DNA of 64,000 bases, from positions 25,855-89,854 of the forward strand of contig NZ_BBJS01000046.1 of assembly GCF_000739895.2 (NCBI RefSeq). The letters run 5' to 3'. The translations under genes were made by a program, and so were the position numbers. Every line of letters begins with the position of its first letter. Position 1 is the stretch's first letter. Source of the DNA: Sphingomonas paucimobilis NBRC 13935. Its GTDB lineage: Bacteria > Pseudomonadota > Alphaproteobacteria > Sphingomonadales > Sphingomonadaceae. The notes under the pieces are model-generated. The model saw only the letters and a list, made by a program, of their open reading frames with translations. It searched no databases and was not told the origin of the DNA. Shown piece after piece: positions 1 through 9,163 of this stretch.

Positions 1-1109
1 TCAAGGGCTGGTGCCCCGATGCGTGGCGACCGATGATGGCGGGGGACGGCCTGCTGGTCCGTGTCCGTCCGCCGCTGGCCCGCCTGACGGCGCGCCAGGT
101 CGAGGGGCTGTGCGAGGCGGCGACTCGATATGGCAACGGCCAGATCGACTTGACCAGCAGAGCCAATCTGCAACTGCGCGGGGCCACCGACACGAGCTGG
201 CCCGCGCTGCTCGCCGAATTGCAGGCGCTGGGGCTGGTCGATCCCGATCCGGTGCGCGAGGGGCGGGGGGCGATCCTCATCAACCCCGATTGGCAGGAAG
301 GCGATGAGTCCCATTCCATCGCGACCGAATTGCGCGAGCGCTTGGCGGAACTGCCCGACCTGCCCGGCAAGGTTGGGTTCGCGATCGATGCAGGCGATGC
401 TCAGATGCTGGACCGGGCGTCTGCCGACTTCCGCGTCGAGCGCGCCGCGACGGGGGGCTTGTTGCTCCGCGCCGATGGGCGAGCGACCGGCGTCGCGGTG
501 ACGCGGAACGACGCGACCGAGGCGCTGATCCGGCTGGCGCATTGGTTCGTCGCCAGCGGCGGCGCGAAGGCGGGTCGGATGGCGCGCCTCCGCGTCCCGC
601 TCCCGGCATGGGCATCGGGTGATGTCCCGCCCGCCTCCGCCGCCCCGCCGCTGCGACCGGGCGCGCATCCGATGGGGGCGGTCTATGGCCTGCCCTTCGG
701 CCGGATCGCGGCGGGCGCGCTCGGTGCATTTGCGACAGAGTATCGTGCCCCGATCCGCCTGACCCCATGGCGCATGTTGCTGGCCGAAGGCGTCGTCCCA
801 CGGCCTGCCTCGGATATGCTGCTGGAGGACGCCTCGATCCTGCATGTCGACGCCTGTGTCGGTGCGCCCGCCTGTCCGCAGGCCAGCGTCGAGACCCGCG
901 ATCTGGCCGCCCGGCTCGCCCCGCTGGTCGAGGGCTGCCTGCACATATCGGGTTGCGCAAAGGGCTGCGCGCGGGCACGGGCGGCGGATTGGGTGCTGAC
1001 CGGGCGCGACGGGGCTTTCGATCTGGCCAGACACGCCCGCGCCGGGGCCGCGCCCCTTCACACCGCATTGTCGCCCGAGCGGGCGGTCGCGCTTCTCGGA
1101 GCTTCTTGA
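1..1109 (+). CDS. cobG: Precorrin-3B synthase, 5' end outside window
   Basis: This is the C-terminal 368 residues of CobG, the oxygen-dependent enzyme that converts precorrin-3A to precorrin-3B in aerobic cobalamin synthesis. The reading frame is open from base 3 (KGWCPDAWRPMMAGDG), so the true start lies upstream; the ATG at 33 is internal. The nitrite/sulfite-reductase-like fold is recognisable. The 4Fe-4S/siroheme cysteines sit near the C-terminus in CVGAPACPQ and CLHISGCAKGC. The stop codon shares a base with the cobH start (TGATG), which points to translational coupling. It marks the pathway as the aerobic one. Identity is near certain; only the N-terminus is unseen. Confidence 0.95.
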   Translation, partial: KGWCPDAWRPMMAGDGLLVRVRPPLARLTARQVEGLCEAATRYGNGQIDLTSRANLQLRGATDTSWPALLAELQALGLVDPDPVREGRGAILINPDWQEGDESHSIATELRERLAELPDLPGKVGFAIDAGDAQMLDRASADFRVERAATGGLLLRADGRATGVAVTRNDATEALIRLAHWFVASGGAKAGRMARLRVPLPAWASGDVPPASAAPPLRPGAHPMGAVYGLPFGRIAAGALGAFATEYRAPIRLTPWRMLLAEGVVPRPASDMLLEDASILHVDACVGAPACPQASVETRDLAARLAPLVEGCLHISGCAKGCARARAADWVLTGRDGAFDLARHARAGAAPLHTALSPERAVALLGAS

Positions 1110-1738
1110 TGCCGTACGTTTACGAAACCGATGGCGCGGCGATCTATCGCCAGTCCTTCGCCATCATCCGTGCGGAGGCGGACCTGGGCCGCTTCGACAA
1201 GGAGGAGGAGCCGGTCGCGGTGCGCATGATCCATGCCGCAGGGCTGGTCGAACTGGCGCCATCGATCCATTTCTCAGCCGGTTTTGCCGTAGCAGGACGG
1301 CGGGCGCTGGCGAACGGCGCAGCGATCCTGTGCGATGCGCATATGGTCAGCGAAGGGGTCACGCGCGCCCGGCTTCCGACCGACAATCCGGTGATTTGTA
1401 CCTTGCGCGATCCCTCTGTGCCCGACCTTGCCAAGCAGATGGGCACGACCCGCTCGGCGGCGGCACTGGAACTGTGGCGGCCGCATCTGGCGGGCGCGCT
1501 GGTCGCGATCGGCAATGCGCCGACCGCGCTCTTCCACCTGCTGACCATGCTGGAAGACCCCGACTGCCCGCGTCCGGCGGCGATCATCGGTTGCCCCGTC
1601 GGTTTCGTCGGCGCCATGGAGTCGAAGGACGCGCTGTGGGAGGTGATGCCGGTCCCTTGCGCCATCGTGAAGGGCAGGCCGGGCGGCAGCGCGATCACCG
1701 TGGCGGCGATCAACGCTTTGGCGAGCCGCGCCGAATGA
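1109..1738 (+). CDS. cobH: Precorrin-8X methylmutase
   Basis: CobH moves the methyl group from C-11 to C-12 of precorrin-8X to give hydrogenobyrinic acid. The 209-residue length is normal for the family. The start at 1109 (MPYVYETDGAAIYRQSF) was chosen because it overlaps the cobG stop and matches the usual N-terminus; an in-frame extension further upstream would run through cobG coding sequence. The GNAPTALF and IGCPVGFVGA segments typical of the family are present. The gene overlaps cobI by four bases (ATGA). Confidence 0.96.
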   Translation: MPYVYETDGAAIYRQSFAIIRAEADLGRFDKEEEPVAVRMIHAAGLVELAPSIHFSAGFAVAGRRALANGAAILCDAHMVSEGVTRARLPTDNPVICTLRDPSVPDLAKQMGTTRSAAALELWRPHLAGALVAIGNAPTALFHLLTMLEDPDCPRPAAIIGCPVGFVGAMESKDALWEVMPVPCAIVKGRPGGSAITVAAINALASRAE

Positions 1739-2463
1739 GCATCGGCACCATCCACGGCGTCGGCCTCGGCCCCGGCGCGGCGGACCTGATGAGCGTCCGC
1801 GCCGACCGGCTGGTGCGGGCCGCGCGCCACGTCGCCTATTTTCGCAAGGCCGGGCGGCGGGGCCACGCCCGCACCATCGTCGACGGGATGCTCCGCGACG
1901 ATGTGGTCGAGTTCCCCATGGACTATCCGGTCACGACGGAGATCGACTTCACCGACCCGCGCTATAACGAATGCCTGTCGGCCTTCTATGCGACATGCAC
2001 CGCACATATCCTGTCGCTGGTGCAGGGCGGCGAGGATGTGGTGGTGCTGTGCGAGGGCGATCCGTTCTTCTACGGCTCGTTCATGCATCTGCACAGCCGG
2101 TTGAAGGATCACGCCCCCGTCGCGGTCGTGCCCGGCATCACCGGCATGTCGGGGGCCTGGACCGCGAGCGGCGCGCCGATCACCTGGGGCGACGATGTGC
2201 TGACCGTGGCGATGGCGACCTTGCCCGAAGACGAACTGACCCGCCGCATCGCCGAGACCGATGCGCTGGTCGTCATGAAGATCGGCCGCCACCTCCCCAA
2301 ACTGCGCCGTGCCATCGCAGCGGCGGGGCGCGAGGGGCAGGCCTGGCTGATCGAACATGCCGCACAGGCCGCCGAGCGGGTCCGCCCGCTGGCCGAGGTC
2401 GAGGACGCGCCCGCCCCCTATTTCTCGATCGCGCTGATCCATGGACAGGGGCGGCGACCATGA
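1735..2463 (+). CDS. cobI: Precorrin-2 C20-methyltransferase
   Basis: CobI transfers a methyl group from SAM to C-20 of precorrin-2, giving precorrin-3A. The protein has 242 residues and the tetrapyrrole methylase fold. GVGLGPGAADL forms the N-terminal glycine-rich loop, CEGDPFFYGS is the substrate/SAM region, and VVPGITGMSGAW is the second conserved block. The ATG at 1735 overlaps the cobH stop by four bases, and the stop overlaps cobJ in the same way, so cobG-H-I-J form one coupled run. Confidence 0.95.
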   Translation: MSIGTIHGVGLGPGAADLMSVRADRLVRAARHVAYFRKAGRRGHARTIVDGMLRDDVVEFPMDYPVTTEIDFTDPRYNECLSAFYATCTAHILSLVQGGEDVVVLCEGDPFFYGSFMHLHSRLKDHAPVAVVPGITGMSGAWTASGAPITWGDDVLTVAMATLPEDELTRRIAETDALVVMKIGRHLPKLRRAIAAAGREGQAWLIEHAAQAAERVRPLAEVEDAPAPYFSIALIHGQGRRP

Positions 2464-3209
2464 GCGGCTGGCTGATCGTCGCGGGGCTGGGGCCGGGGGC
2501 GGAGGACATGGTCACGCCCGAGGTGTCGGCGGCGCTGGCGGACGCGACCGATGTGGTCGGTTACATCCCCTATGTCGCGCGCGTCCCCGAGCGGCCGGGC
2601 CTGACCCGCCATGCCAGCGACAACCGGGTCGAGCGTGACCGGGCGCTCCATGCGCTGGAGATGGCCGAGGCGGGGGGGCGCGTGGTCGTCGTGTCCTCGG
2701 GCGATCCGGGGGTGTTCGCGATGGCGGCGGCGATCTTCGAGCGGGTGGAGGAAGACCCTGCCCGCTGGTACGATCTGGACATTCGCGTCCTGCCCGGCAT
2801 CACCGCGATGCTGGCGGCGAGCGCACGGGCGGGCGCACCCTTGGGCCATGATTTCTGCGCGATCAACCTGTCGGACAACCTCAAGCCCCAGGCGTTGATC
2901 GAGCGTCGGCTGCGACTGGCGGCGGAGGCGGATTTCGCGATCGCGCTCTACAATCCCCGGTCCAAGGCGCGACCCGACGCGCTGGACGCGGCCTTCGCCT
3001 TGCTCCGCGAGACGTGCGGCGACGACCGCTCGGTGCTGTTCGCGCGCGCCGTTTCCACGCCGGAGGAGCATCTGCGCATCGTGCCTTTGCCGGAGGCCAG
3101 GGGCGAGATGGCGGATATGCGCACGGTCGTCATCATCGGCTCCAGCCGCACCCGGATCGTGCCGCATGGCGGGAGGCCGATCCTCTACACCCCTCGGACG
3201 ACGCCGTGA
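2460..3209 (+). CDS. cobJ: Precorrin-3B C17-methyltransferase
   Basis: CobJ carries out ring contraction with C-17 methylation of precorrin-3B, giving precorrin-4. The product has 249 residues, with the methylase motifs VAGLGPGAEDMV near the start, SSGDPGVFAMA in the middle and VLPGITAMLAASARAGAP after it. The ATG at 2460 overlaps the cobI stop by four bases. Its 3' end runs 25 bp into the convergent cobK gene, so the end of the plus-strand run and the end of cobK are antisense to each other. Confidence 0.95.
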   Translation: MSGWLIVAGLGPGAEDMVTPEVSAALADATDVVGYIPYVARVPERPGLTRHASDNRVERDRALHALEMAEAGGRVVVVSSGDPGVFAMAAAIFERVEEDPARWYDLDIRVLPGITAMLAASARAGAPLGHDFCAINLSDNLKPQALIERRLRLAAEADFAIALYNPRSKARPDALDAAFALLRETCGDDRSVLFARAVSTPEEHLRIVPLPEARGEMADMRTVVIIGSSRTRIVPHGGRPILYTPRTTP

Positions 3210-3931
3210 TCCAGCCACTCCAGCACCTGCGCGACGCTGCCCACCTGCGGCCGGTCGGGGATGAAGGGGCGGTCGATCATCACGACCGGCAGCGTCAGTT
3301 CGCGGGCCGCATCCAGCTTCGCCCGCGCGCCCGATCCGCCCGCATTCTTCGCGACGACCATCTGAATCCCGTGGTCACGGAGCACCGCCAGTTCGCCTTC
3401 GCGCGTAAAAGGTCCACGATCCACGACCAGGTGATGATGGGGCAAAGCGGGCGGCGTGGCGGCGTCGACGAAACGCAGCAGATAGAAATGCTGCGGCGCG
3501 CTTGCGAAATCGCCGATCGTCTGACGGCCGAGCGCGAGGAAGGCGCGGACGGGTTCCTCACCCAGCGCCGAGATCGCCTGCACCGTATCGGCCACGCGAA
3601 TCCAGCGGTCACCGGGACCCGCCGCCCATTCGGGCCGGGTCAGCGCGAGCAGCGGTATCCCCGCTTGTGCCGCCGCCCCGATGGCGTTGGCGCTGATCCG
3701 CGCAGCGAAGGGATGGGTCGCATCGACCAGATGGGTCACGCCTTCTCGCCTCAGATAATCGGCGAGGCCCTCGACACCCCCGAAACCGCCGGTCCGCGTC
3801 GGGATCGCCTGCGCGCGCGGGGCTTCGGTACGGCCCGCATAGCTCAGCACCGCCCGTTCGCCGCGTGCGGCCAGCGCGGTGGCCAGCGCGGTGGCCTCGG
3901 TCGTGCCGCCGAGCAGAAGGATATGGCGCAT
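3185..3931 (-). CDS. cobK: Precorrin-6A reductase
   Basis: CobK reduces the corrin ring of precorrin-6A to precorrin-6B with NADPH. The 248-residue protein begins MRHILLLGGTTEAT, a dinucleotide-binding loop at the very N-terminus, which fixes the start at 3931 although a longer frame exists upstream. Other blocks are DATHPFAARISANA and AKNAGGSGARAKL. It is the only early-pathway gene on the minus strand. It overlaps cobJ by 25 bp at its 3' end and its start codon overlaps the cobL start codon, so any promoter must lie inside cobL. The function is secure. Confidence 0.95.
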   Translation of the reverse strand: MRHILLLGGTTEATALATALAARGERAVLSYAGRTEAPRAQAIPTRTGGFGGVEGLADYLRREGVTHLVDATHPFAARISANAIGAAAQAGIPLLALTRPEWAAGPGDRWIRVADTVQAISALGEEPVRAFLALGRQTIGDFASAPQHFYLLRFVDAATPPALPHHHLVVDRGPFTREGELAVLRDHGIQMVVAKNAGGSGARAKLDAARELTLPVVMIDRPFIPDRPQVGSVAQVLEWLDHGVVRGV

Positions 3932-5129
3932 GGCTGACTCCCAGGCGTGGCTGACGATCGTCGGGATCGGCGAGGACGGCTGGGATGGCCTGAGCACCCC
4001 CGCGCGTGCCGCGATCGAGGCCGCCGATAGCGTGATGGGCGCGCCGCGTCACCTGTCGCTGCTCCCCAAGACGGGCCGAGCCGAGCGACTCGTCTGGCCG
4101 GTGCCCTTTGCCGACGGGGTGCCGATGATGATCGAACGGCGGGGGGAGCGGGTGGTGATGCTCGCCTCGGGCGATCCCTTCTGGTTTGGGGCGGGGTCGG
4201 TGGTGACCCGTCATCTGGCGCCGGGGGAGTGGGTGGCCTATCCTGCGCCCTCTACCCTGTCGCTGGCGGCGGCGCGGCTGGGCTGGCCGGTCGAGACGAT
4301 CCACAGCGTCGGGCTTCATGCGCGACCGCTGGAGACGTTGCGCCCGCATCTGGCACCCGGCCGCCGGATACTGGCGTTGATGCGCGACGGCGCTTCTGTG
4401 ACGGGTCTGGCCGCATGGTTGTCCGAGCGGGGTTTCGGCGACAGTGCGCTGACCGTGCTGGAGGCTTTGGGCGGACCGCGCGAGCGTGTGCGACACGGCA
4501 CGGCGGCGGCGCTCGACTGGACCGATATCGCGCATCCCGTCGCGGTGGCGATCGAGCCTGCCGGGGAGGGTCGTGTCCTGCCGAGCGTGAGCGGGCTGGA
4601 CGATGACTGGTTCGCGCATGATGGACAGATCACCAAGCGCCCCGTCCGCGCATTGGCGCTGTCGGCACTGGCCCCGCGACCAGGCGAACTGCTCTGGGAC
4701 ATCGGCACCGGATCGGGCTCGGTCGCGATCGAATGGCTGCTCAGTGATCCAACGACCCACGCCATCGGTTTTGAGCGTGACTCCGACCGTCTGGCGCGCG
4801 CCGCCGACAATGCCGCGCGGCTGGGCGTGGCGCGGCTGGAACTGGTCGAGGGCGATGCGGTGGCCGAACTCGCCGACCGACCGCTCCCCGATGCGGTGTT
4901 CGTCGGGGGAGGATTGTCGCGCGCCCTGGTCGAGGCACTGCGGACGCTTCCTCATTGTCGCCTGGTGGCGCATGCCGTGACGCTGGAGACCGAGGCGTTG
5001 CTGGCGGAATGCCATGCCCGATATGGGGGCGAGTTGCTGCGCATCGAACTCGCACGGGCCCGCCCCCTCGGCACCAAACGGGGGTGGAAGTCCAGCTATC
5101 CCATCGTGCAATGGCGGGTCGCATGGTGA
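3930..5129 (+). CDS. cobL: Precorrin-6Y C5,15-methyltransferase (decarboxylating)
   Basis: CobL methylates C-5 and C-15 of precorrin-6B and removes the acetate carboxyl at C-12. The 399-residue protein is the usual fusion. The N-terminal half is a CbiE-like methylase (VGIGEDGWDGL, LASGDPFWFGAG). The C-terminal half is a CbiT-like methylase with the SAM loop WDIGTGSGSVAIEW and a GGGLS segment. The start at 3930 (MADSQAWLT) overlaps the divergent cobK start by two bases. The gene overlaps cobE by seven bases. Confidence 0.95.
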   Translation: MADSQAWLTIVGIGEDGWDGLSTPARAAIEAADSVMGAPRHLSLLPKTGRAERLVWPVPFADGVPMMIERRGERVVMLASGDPFWFGAGSVVTRHLAPGEWVAYPAPSTLSLAAARLGWPVETIHSVGLHARPLETLRPHLAPGRRILALMRDGASVTGLAAWLSERGFGDSALTVLEALGGPRERVRHGTAAALDWTDIAHPVAVAIEPAGEGRVLPSVSGLDDDWFAHDGQITKRPVRALALSALAPRPGELLWDIGTGSGSVAIEWLLSDPTTHAIGFERDSDRLARAADNAARLGVARLELVEGDAVAELADRPLPDAVFVGGGLSRALVEALRTLPHCRLVAHAVTLETEALLAECHARYGGELLRIELARARPLGTKRGWKSSYPIVQWRVAW

Positions 5130-5473
5130 TCGCGGGTTTCGGATGCCGGGCGGGTGCGACGCGGGAATCGTTCCGCAGCGCGCTGGCGGCGGCGGGCGTC
5201 CGCCCCGACCGTCTGGCCGTGCCGGAGGATCGCGCGGCGGTCATCGCCGGCTTTGCCGAAGGAGAGGGATTATCCGTCCTGCCCATCGCGGCCGACCGCC
5301 TCTCGCGCATGGATACGCCGACCCGCTCCGACCTTAGTCTCATCCATCGCGGCGTCGGCAGCGTCGCCGAAGCCGTCGCGCTTGCCGCCGCCGGCCCGGG
5401 CGCACGGATCATCGTGCCCCGCGTGATTTCCTCCGACCGCATGGCGACCTGCGCCATTGCCCAAGGACAATAA
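5123..5473 (+). CDS. cobE: CobE (CbiG C-terminal-domain protein)
   Basis: This 116-residue protein matches CobE, the stand-alone version of the CbiG C-terminal domain found in aerobic cobalamin clusters. Visible blocks are [13 protein letters not shown] at the N-terminus and [17 protein letters not shown] near the end. CobE is thought to assist the CobM step by handling the acyl group; its precise role is not settled in the family. The start at 5123 (MVIAGFG) is preferred, and an in-frame ATG at 5111 would add four residues. It overlaps cobL by seven bases and stops one base before the cobM start. Confidence 0.88.
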   Translation: MVIAGFGCRAGATRESFRSALAAAGVRPDRLAVPEDRAAVIAGFAEGEGLSVLPIAADRLSRMDTPTRSDLSLIHRGVGSVAEAVALAAAGPGARIIVPRVISSDRMATCAIAQGQ

Positions 5474-5474
5474 G

Positions 5475-6239
5475 ATGACCGTTCATTTCATCGGAGCCGG
5501 CCCCGGCGCGCCCGATCTGCTGACCCTGCGCGGGCGCGATCTGATCGCCGCATGCCCGGTGTGCCTTTATGCTGGGTCGCTGGTGCCCGAGGCGGTGCTC
5601 GACCATTGCCCGCCCGGCGCGCGGATCGTGAACACCGCGCCGATGACGCTGGATGAGATCATCGCCGAGATCGCCGACGCCCATGCCAAGGGGCAGGACG
5701 TGGCGCGGCTTCATTCGGGCGACCTGTCGGTCTGGTCGGCGATGGGCGAGCAGGTGCGGCGCTTGCGCGGCCTCGGCATCCCCGTCTCGGTGACGCCGGG
5801 CGTGCCGTCCTTTGCAGCCGCAGCGGCGGTACTGGAAAGCGAGCTGACCCTGCCCGGCATCGCCCAGTCGGTGGTGCTGACCCGCACGCCCGGCCGCGCC
5901 AGCGCCATGCCCGAGGGGGAGTCGCTGACCGCCTTCGCCGCGACGGGGGCGACGCTGGCCATCCATCTGTCGATCCACAATCTGGCCAAGGTCGTCGTCG
6001 ACCTGACCCCGCATTATGGCGCGGACTGTCCGGTCGCGATCGTCTGGCGCGCGAGCTGGCCCGAGCAGCGGATCGTCCGCGCGACCCTGTCCACCATCGA
6101 GGCGGCAGCTGCCGACGGGCCCGAGCGGACCGCGCTGATCCTGGTTGGCCGTGTCCTCGACCAGAGCGATTTCGCTGAAAGTCGCTTGTACGCCGAGGGC
6201 TATGACCGCCGCTATCGTCCCGGGAACACGATCGAATGA
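5475..6239 (+). CDS. cobM: Precorrin-4 C11-methyltransferase
   Basis: CobM methylates C-11 of precorrin-4 to give precorrin-5. The 254-residue protein shows the tetrapyrrole methylase pattern [27 protein letters not shown] and [12 protein letters not shown]. The ATG at 5475 follows the cobE stop by one base; an ATG at 5457 in the same frame lies within cobE and would add six residues that do not fit the family. The stop overlaps cobB (ATGA). Confidence 0.96.
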   Translation: MTVHFIGAGPGAPDLLTLRGRDLIAACPVCLYAGSLVPEAVLDHCPPGARIVNTAPMTLDEIIAEIADAHAKGQDVARLHSGDLSVWSAMGEQVRRLRGLGIPVSVTPGVPSFAAAAAVLESELTLPGIAQSVVLTRTPGRASAMPEGESLTAFAATGATLAIHLSIHNLAKVVVDLTPHYGADCPVAIVWRASWPEQRIVRATLSTIEAAAADGPERTALILVGRVLDQSDFAESRLYAEGYDRRYRPGNTIE

Positions 6240-7543
6240 CGCCAGGATTGATGATCGCCGCGCCCGCTTCGGGCACCGGCAAGACGACGGTGATGCTGGG
6301 GCTGCTCCGTGCCTTTCGCGATGCGGGCGTGGGCGTACAGCCGTTCAAGAGCGGCCCCGACTATATCGACCCCGCCTTTCACCGCGCGGCGTGCGGGCGC
6401 GCGTCGTTCAACCTCGACGGCTGGGCGATGCCCGCCGCGCTGCTCGATACGTTGGGGCGGCGCGGGGCGGACGCGGAGCTCGTGCTGGCGGAAGGCTCGA
6501 TGGGGTTGTTCGACGGTGTCGCCCGGCCCGGCGCGACCGGCATGGGCAGCAGCGCGGAGACGGCCAAGCGCATGGGCTGGCCGGTGATCCTCGTCATCGA
6601 CGTATCGGGACAGGCGCAGTCGGCGGCGGCGACCGCGCTGGGCTTTGCGCGCTACGACCCTGATTTGCGGGTGGCGGGCGTCATCCTCAACCGGGTGGCG
6701 AGCCCGCGTCACGAGCGGCTGGCCAAGCTCGGCTTCGAGGAGATCGGCCTGCCGGTGTTCGGCGCGCTGCCCCGGCGCGGCGACCTCGTTTTGCCCGAAC
6801 GGCATCTGGGGCTGGTGCAGGCGGTGGAGCATCCCGAACTTGATCGGTTGATCGGTGACTATGCGGCCTTCCTGGCGGCGCATGTCGATCTGGAGGCGAT
6901 CCGCGCGGCCGCCTATTCCAAGCCCCTAGCCATTGGCGATGCGATCCTGCCGCCACCCCCGGCACAGCGGATCGCGCTGGCGCAGGATGCGGCCTTCTCC
7001 TTCGTCTATCCGCATATGCTGGAGGGCTGGCGCGCTGCGGGGGCGGAGATATTGCCCTTTTCCCCGCTCGCCGACGAAGCGCCGGATGCGTCAACCGATC
7101 TGGTCTGGCTGCCCGGCGGCTATCCCGAACTTCATGCCGGACGGCTGGCGGCGGCGGAAACGTTCCGCACAGGGCTGGCCGACCATGCCCGGACCAAGCC
7201 GGTTCATGGCGAATGCGGTGGCTATATGGCGCTGGGCGAGGCGTTGGTCGATGCCGAGGGAGCCAGTCACCGCATGGCCGGATTGCTCGGCCTCGTGACC
7301 AGCTATGCCAAGCGCAAGATGCATCTGGGCTATCGCCGCGCGACGCTGCTCGGCGAGGTGGCGGGGATGCCCGAAGGTGCGGTGCTGGGCGGGCATGAGT
7401 TCCATTATTCGACCGTGCTCGAACAGCCCGATGCCCCGCTCGCGCATGTCGTCGATGCGCAAGGCGAGGCCGTGCCCGAAACCGGGTCGCGACGCGGGCA
7501 GGTGACCGGCACCTTCTTCCATCTGGTGGCGCGCTGGTGGTGA
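6236..7543 (+). CDS. cobB: Hydrogenobyrinic acid a,c-diamide synthase
   Basis: CobB amidates the a and c side chains of hydrogenobyrinic acid using glutamine and ATP. The 435-residue protein has an N-terminal P-loop domain ([10 protein letters not shown]) followed by [13 protein letters not shown]. The C-terminal class I glutamine amidotransferase domain carries the nucleophile Cys in [11 protein letters not shown] and a catalytic His in GHEFHYS. The gene starts inside the cobM stop and overlaps cobA by seven bases. Confidence 0.95.
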   Translation: MTPGLMIAAPASGTGKTTVMLGLLRAFRDAGVGVQPFKSGPDYIDPAFHRAACGRASFNLDGWAMPAALLDTLGRRGADAELVLAEGSMGLFDGVARPGATGMGSSAETAKRMGWPVILVIDVSGQAQSAAATALGFARYDPDLRVAGVILNRVASPRHERLAKLGFEEIGLPVFGALPRRGDLVLPERHLGLVQAVEHPELDRLIGDYAAFLAAHVDLEAIRAAAYSKPLAIGDAILPPPPAQRIALAQDAAFSFVYPHMLEGWRAAGAEILPFSPLADEAPDASTDLVWLPGGYPELHAGRLAAAETFRTGLADHARTKPVHGECGGYMALGEALVDAEGASHRMAGLLGLVTSYAKRKMHLGYRRATLLGEVAGMPEGAVLGGHEFHYSTVLEQPDAPLAHVVDAQGEAVPETGSRRGQVTGTFFHLVARWW

Positions 7544-8262
7544 GCGGGTTCGTTTCTCTTGTCGGTGCAGGGCCGGGCGATCCCGAGCTTTTGACGCTGA
7601 AGGCGGTGCGCTGCCTTGCCGAAGCCGATGTCGTATTGTTCGACGACCTCGCCGCCGGGCCGATGCTGTCGCACGCACGATCTGACGCAGAGTTGGTCGC
7701 GGTCGGCAAGCGGGCCGGGCGCGCCTCGCCCAAACAGGCGGAGATCGACCGGCTGCTGGTCGATCATGCACTTAGCGGCAAGCGCGTCGTCCGGTTGAAG
7801 TCGGGCGACCCCGGCATCTTCGGGCGGCTGGAGGAAGAGATCGTTGCGCTAAAGGCGGCAGGCATTCCCTTCGAGATCGTCCCCGGCGTCAGCGCGGCGA
7901 GCGCGGCGGCGGCGGCGGCGGGCTTGCCCTTAACCCGACGGGCCGAGGCGCGCCGGGTGCAGTTCGTGACAGGGCATGACGTGACGGGGGCGCTACCCGC
8001 CGATCGCAACATGGCCGCCCTGGCCGATGCGGGCGCGACGACGGTGGTGTTCATGCCCAAGCGGACCTTTCCGGCGCTGGCCGAAGCCTTGGTCGCGCAT
8101 GGTCTGTCGCCCGAAACGCCCGCGCTGATGGCCGAGCATGTCGGGTGTCCCGACCAGCGGCTGACCCGCTCGACCGTGGCGGGTCTTGCAGCGCAACTGG
8201 CGGAGGGGGTGTCGGACAAGGCGGCGCTGATCCTCTACGGCCCGTTGATGGAGGATCTGTGA
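7537..8262 (+). CDS. cobA: Uroporphyrinogen-III C-methyltransferase
   Basis: CobA (SUMT) makes precorrin-2 from uroporphyrinogen III by two SAM-dependent methylations and is the entry point of the pathway. It is the short, stand-alone form of 241 residues without the CysG dehydrogenase domain. Motifs are VGAGPGDPELLTLKA, LKSGDPGIFGRL and VPGVSAASAAAAAAGLPLT. The start is GTG at 7537 or the adjacent GTG at 7540, within the end of cobB. Translation of the next gene is coupled through a four-base overlap. Confidence 0.95.
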   Translation: MVSGFVSLVGAGPGDPELLTLKAVRCLAEADVVLFDDLAAGPMLSHARSDAELVAVGKRAGRASPKQAEIDRLLVDHALSGKRVVRLKSGDPGIFGRLEEEIVALKAAGIPFEIVPGVSAASAAAAAAGLPLTRRAEARRVQFVTGHDVTGALPADRNMAALADAGATTVVFMPKRTFPALAEALVAHGLSPETPALMAEHVGCPDQRLTRSTVAGLAAQLAEGVSDKAALILYGPLMEDL

Positions 8263-9023
8263 TCCAACTCGATCTGATCGGCATCGGCACGGGCAATCCC
8301 GATCACCTGACCCGCGCCGCCGAGGCCGCGATGCGCTTGGCCGACCTGATCCTGCTGCCGCGCAAGGCGGACAAGGCCGAGTTGATCGACCTGCGCCGCG
8401 ACATTTGCGCGCAGGTGTTGGCGGGCGCCGCAACGCAGGTGGTGGAGTTCGACCTGCCGGTTCGCGCGAGCGAAGGTGCATATCTCGATACCGTCGAGCA
8501 TTGGCATGACGCGATTGCCGAATGCTGGGCGGCGGAGATCGCGCGTGTTCTGCCGGATGGCGGGCGTGTAGCGTTGCTGGTCTGGGGCGATCCCTCGCTT
8601 TACGACAGCACCATCCGCATCGCCCGGCGGCTGATCGCGGTGGAGCGCATTTCGGTGGTGCCGGGGATCACCAGCCTTCAGGCGCTGTGCGCGGCGCATG
8701 CGATTCCCTTCAATGCGGTCGGCGCGCCGGTGGTGGTCACGACCGGGCGACGACTGCGCGAGGGTGGCTGGCCGGACGGCGTGGACAGCGTCGCGGTGAT
8801 GCTGGACGGTGGATGTGCGTTCACGACGCTGGACCAGCCCGATGCGGCCATCTGGTGGGGCGCCTATCTCGGTATGGCGCAGCAGGCGATCGAGGCCGGG
8901 CGATTGGCGGATGTCGCCGAGCGGATCGTCGCGCGCCGCGCCGAACTGCGCCGCACGCATGGCTGGATCATGGATGTGTATCTGCTCCGGCGTGGTAGCG
9001 ATCTGGTGGGGGAAGGGTTTTGA
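8259..9023 (+). CDS. cobF: Precorrin-6A synthase (deacetylating)
   Basis: CobF methylates C-1 of precorrin-5 and releases acetate, a step specific to the aerobic route. The protein has 254 residues with IGIGTGNPDHLT, VWGDPSLYDST and VVPGITSLQAL blocks. The start is a GTG at 8259 that overlaps the cobA stop (GTGA); ATG starts further upstream in the frame lie deep in cobA. It is the last gene of this run and is followed by a large inverted repeat before the convergent cobO. Confidence 0.94.
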   Translation: MIQLDLIGIGTGNPDHLTRAAEAAMRLADLILLPRKADKAELIDLRRDICAQVLAGAATQVVEFDLPVRASEGAYLDTVEHWHDAIAECWAAEIARVLPDGGRVALLVWGDPSLYDSTIRIARRLIAVERISVVPGITSLQALCAAHAIPFNAVGAPVVVTTGRRLREGGWPDGVDSVAVMLDGGCAFTTLDQPDAAIWWGAYLGMAQQAIEAGRLADVAERIVARRAELRRTHGWIMDVYLLRRGSDLVGEGF

Positions 9024-9040
9024 CGATGCCCCCCATGATC

Positions 9041-9158
9041 TTCCTCCCCTGCAAGGGGAGGTGGCAGGCCGGAGGCCTGACGGAGGGGTGTAACCCTCTC
9101 GAAAGCGGGACACCCCTCCGACGCGCTACGCGCGCCACCTCCCCTACAAGGGGAGGAA
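9041..9158. repeat. Dispersed GC-rich inverted repeat between convergent genes
   Basis: The left half (CTCCCCTGCAAGGGGAGGTGG followed by CGGAGGGGTGT) is mirrored by the right half (ACACCCCTCCG and CCACCTCCCCTACAAGGGG). Each arm is itself a hairpin. The element fills the gap between cobF and cobO and could end transcription from both sides. A relative sharing CTCCGTCAGGCCT and GCCTGCCAC lies at 46687-46800. Confidence 0.8.
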
Positions 9159-9163
9159 TGGGG

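Noticed and set aside
1144..2442. Long open frame opposite cobH-cobI and similar long antisense frames elsewhere (for example 16671-18974 and 18818-20773)
   Set aside because: High GC content makes long antisense frames common. The products are low-complexity, have no family match and lie opposite secure genes.
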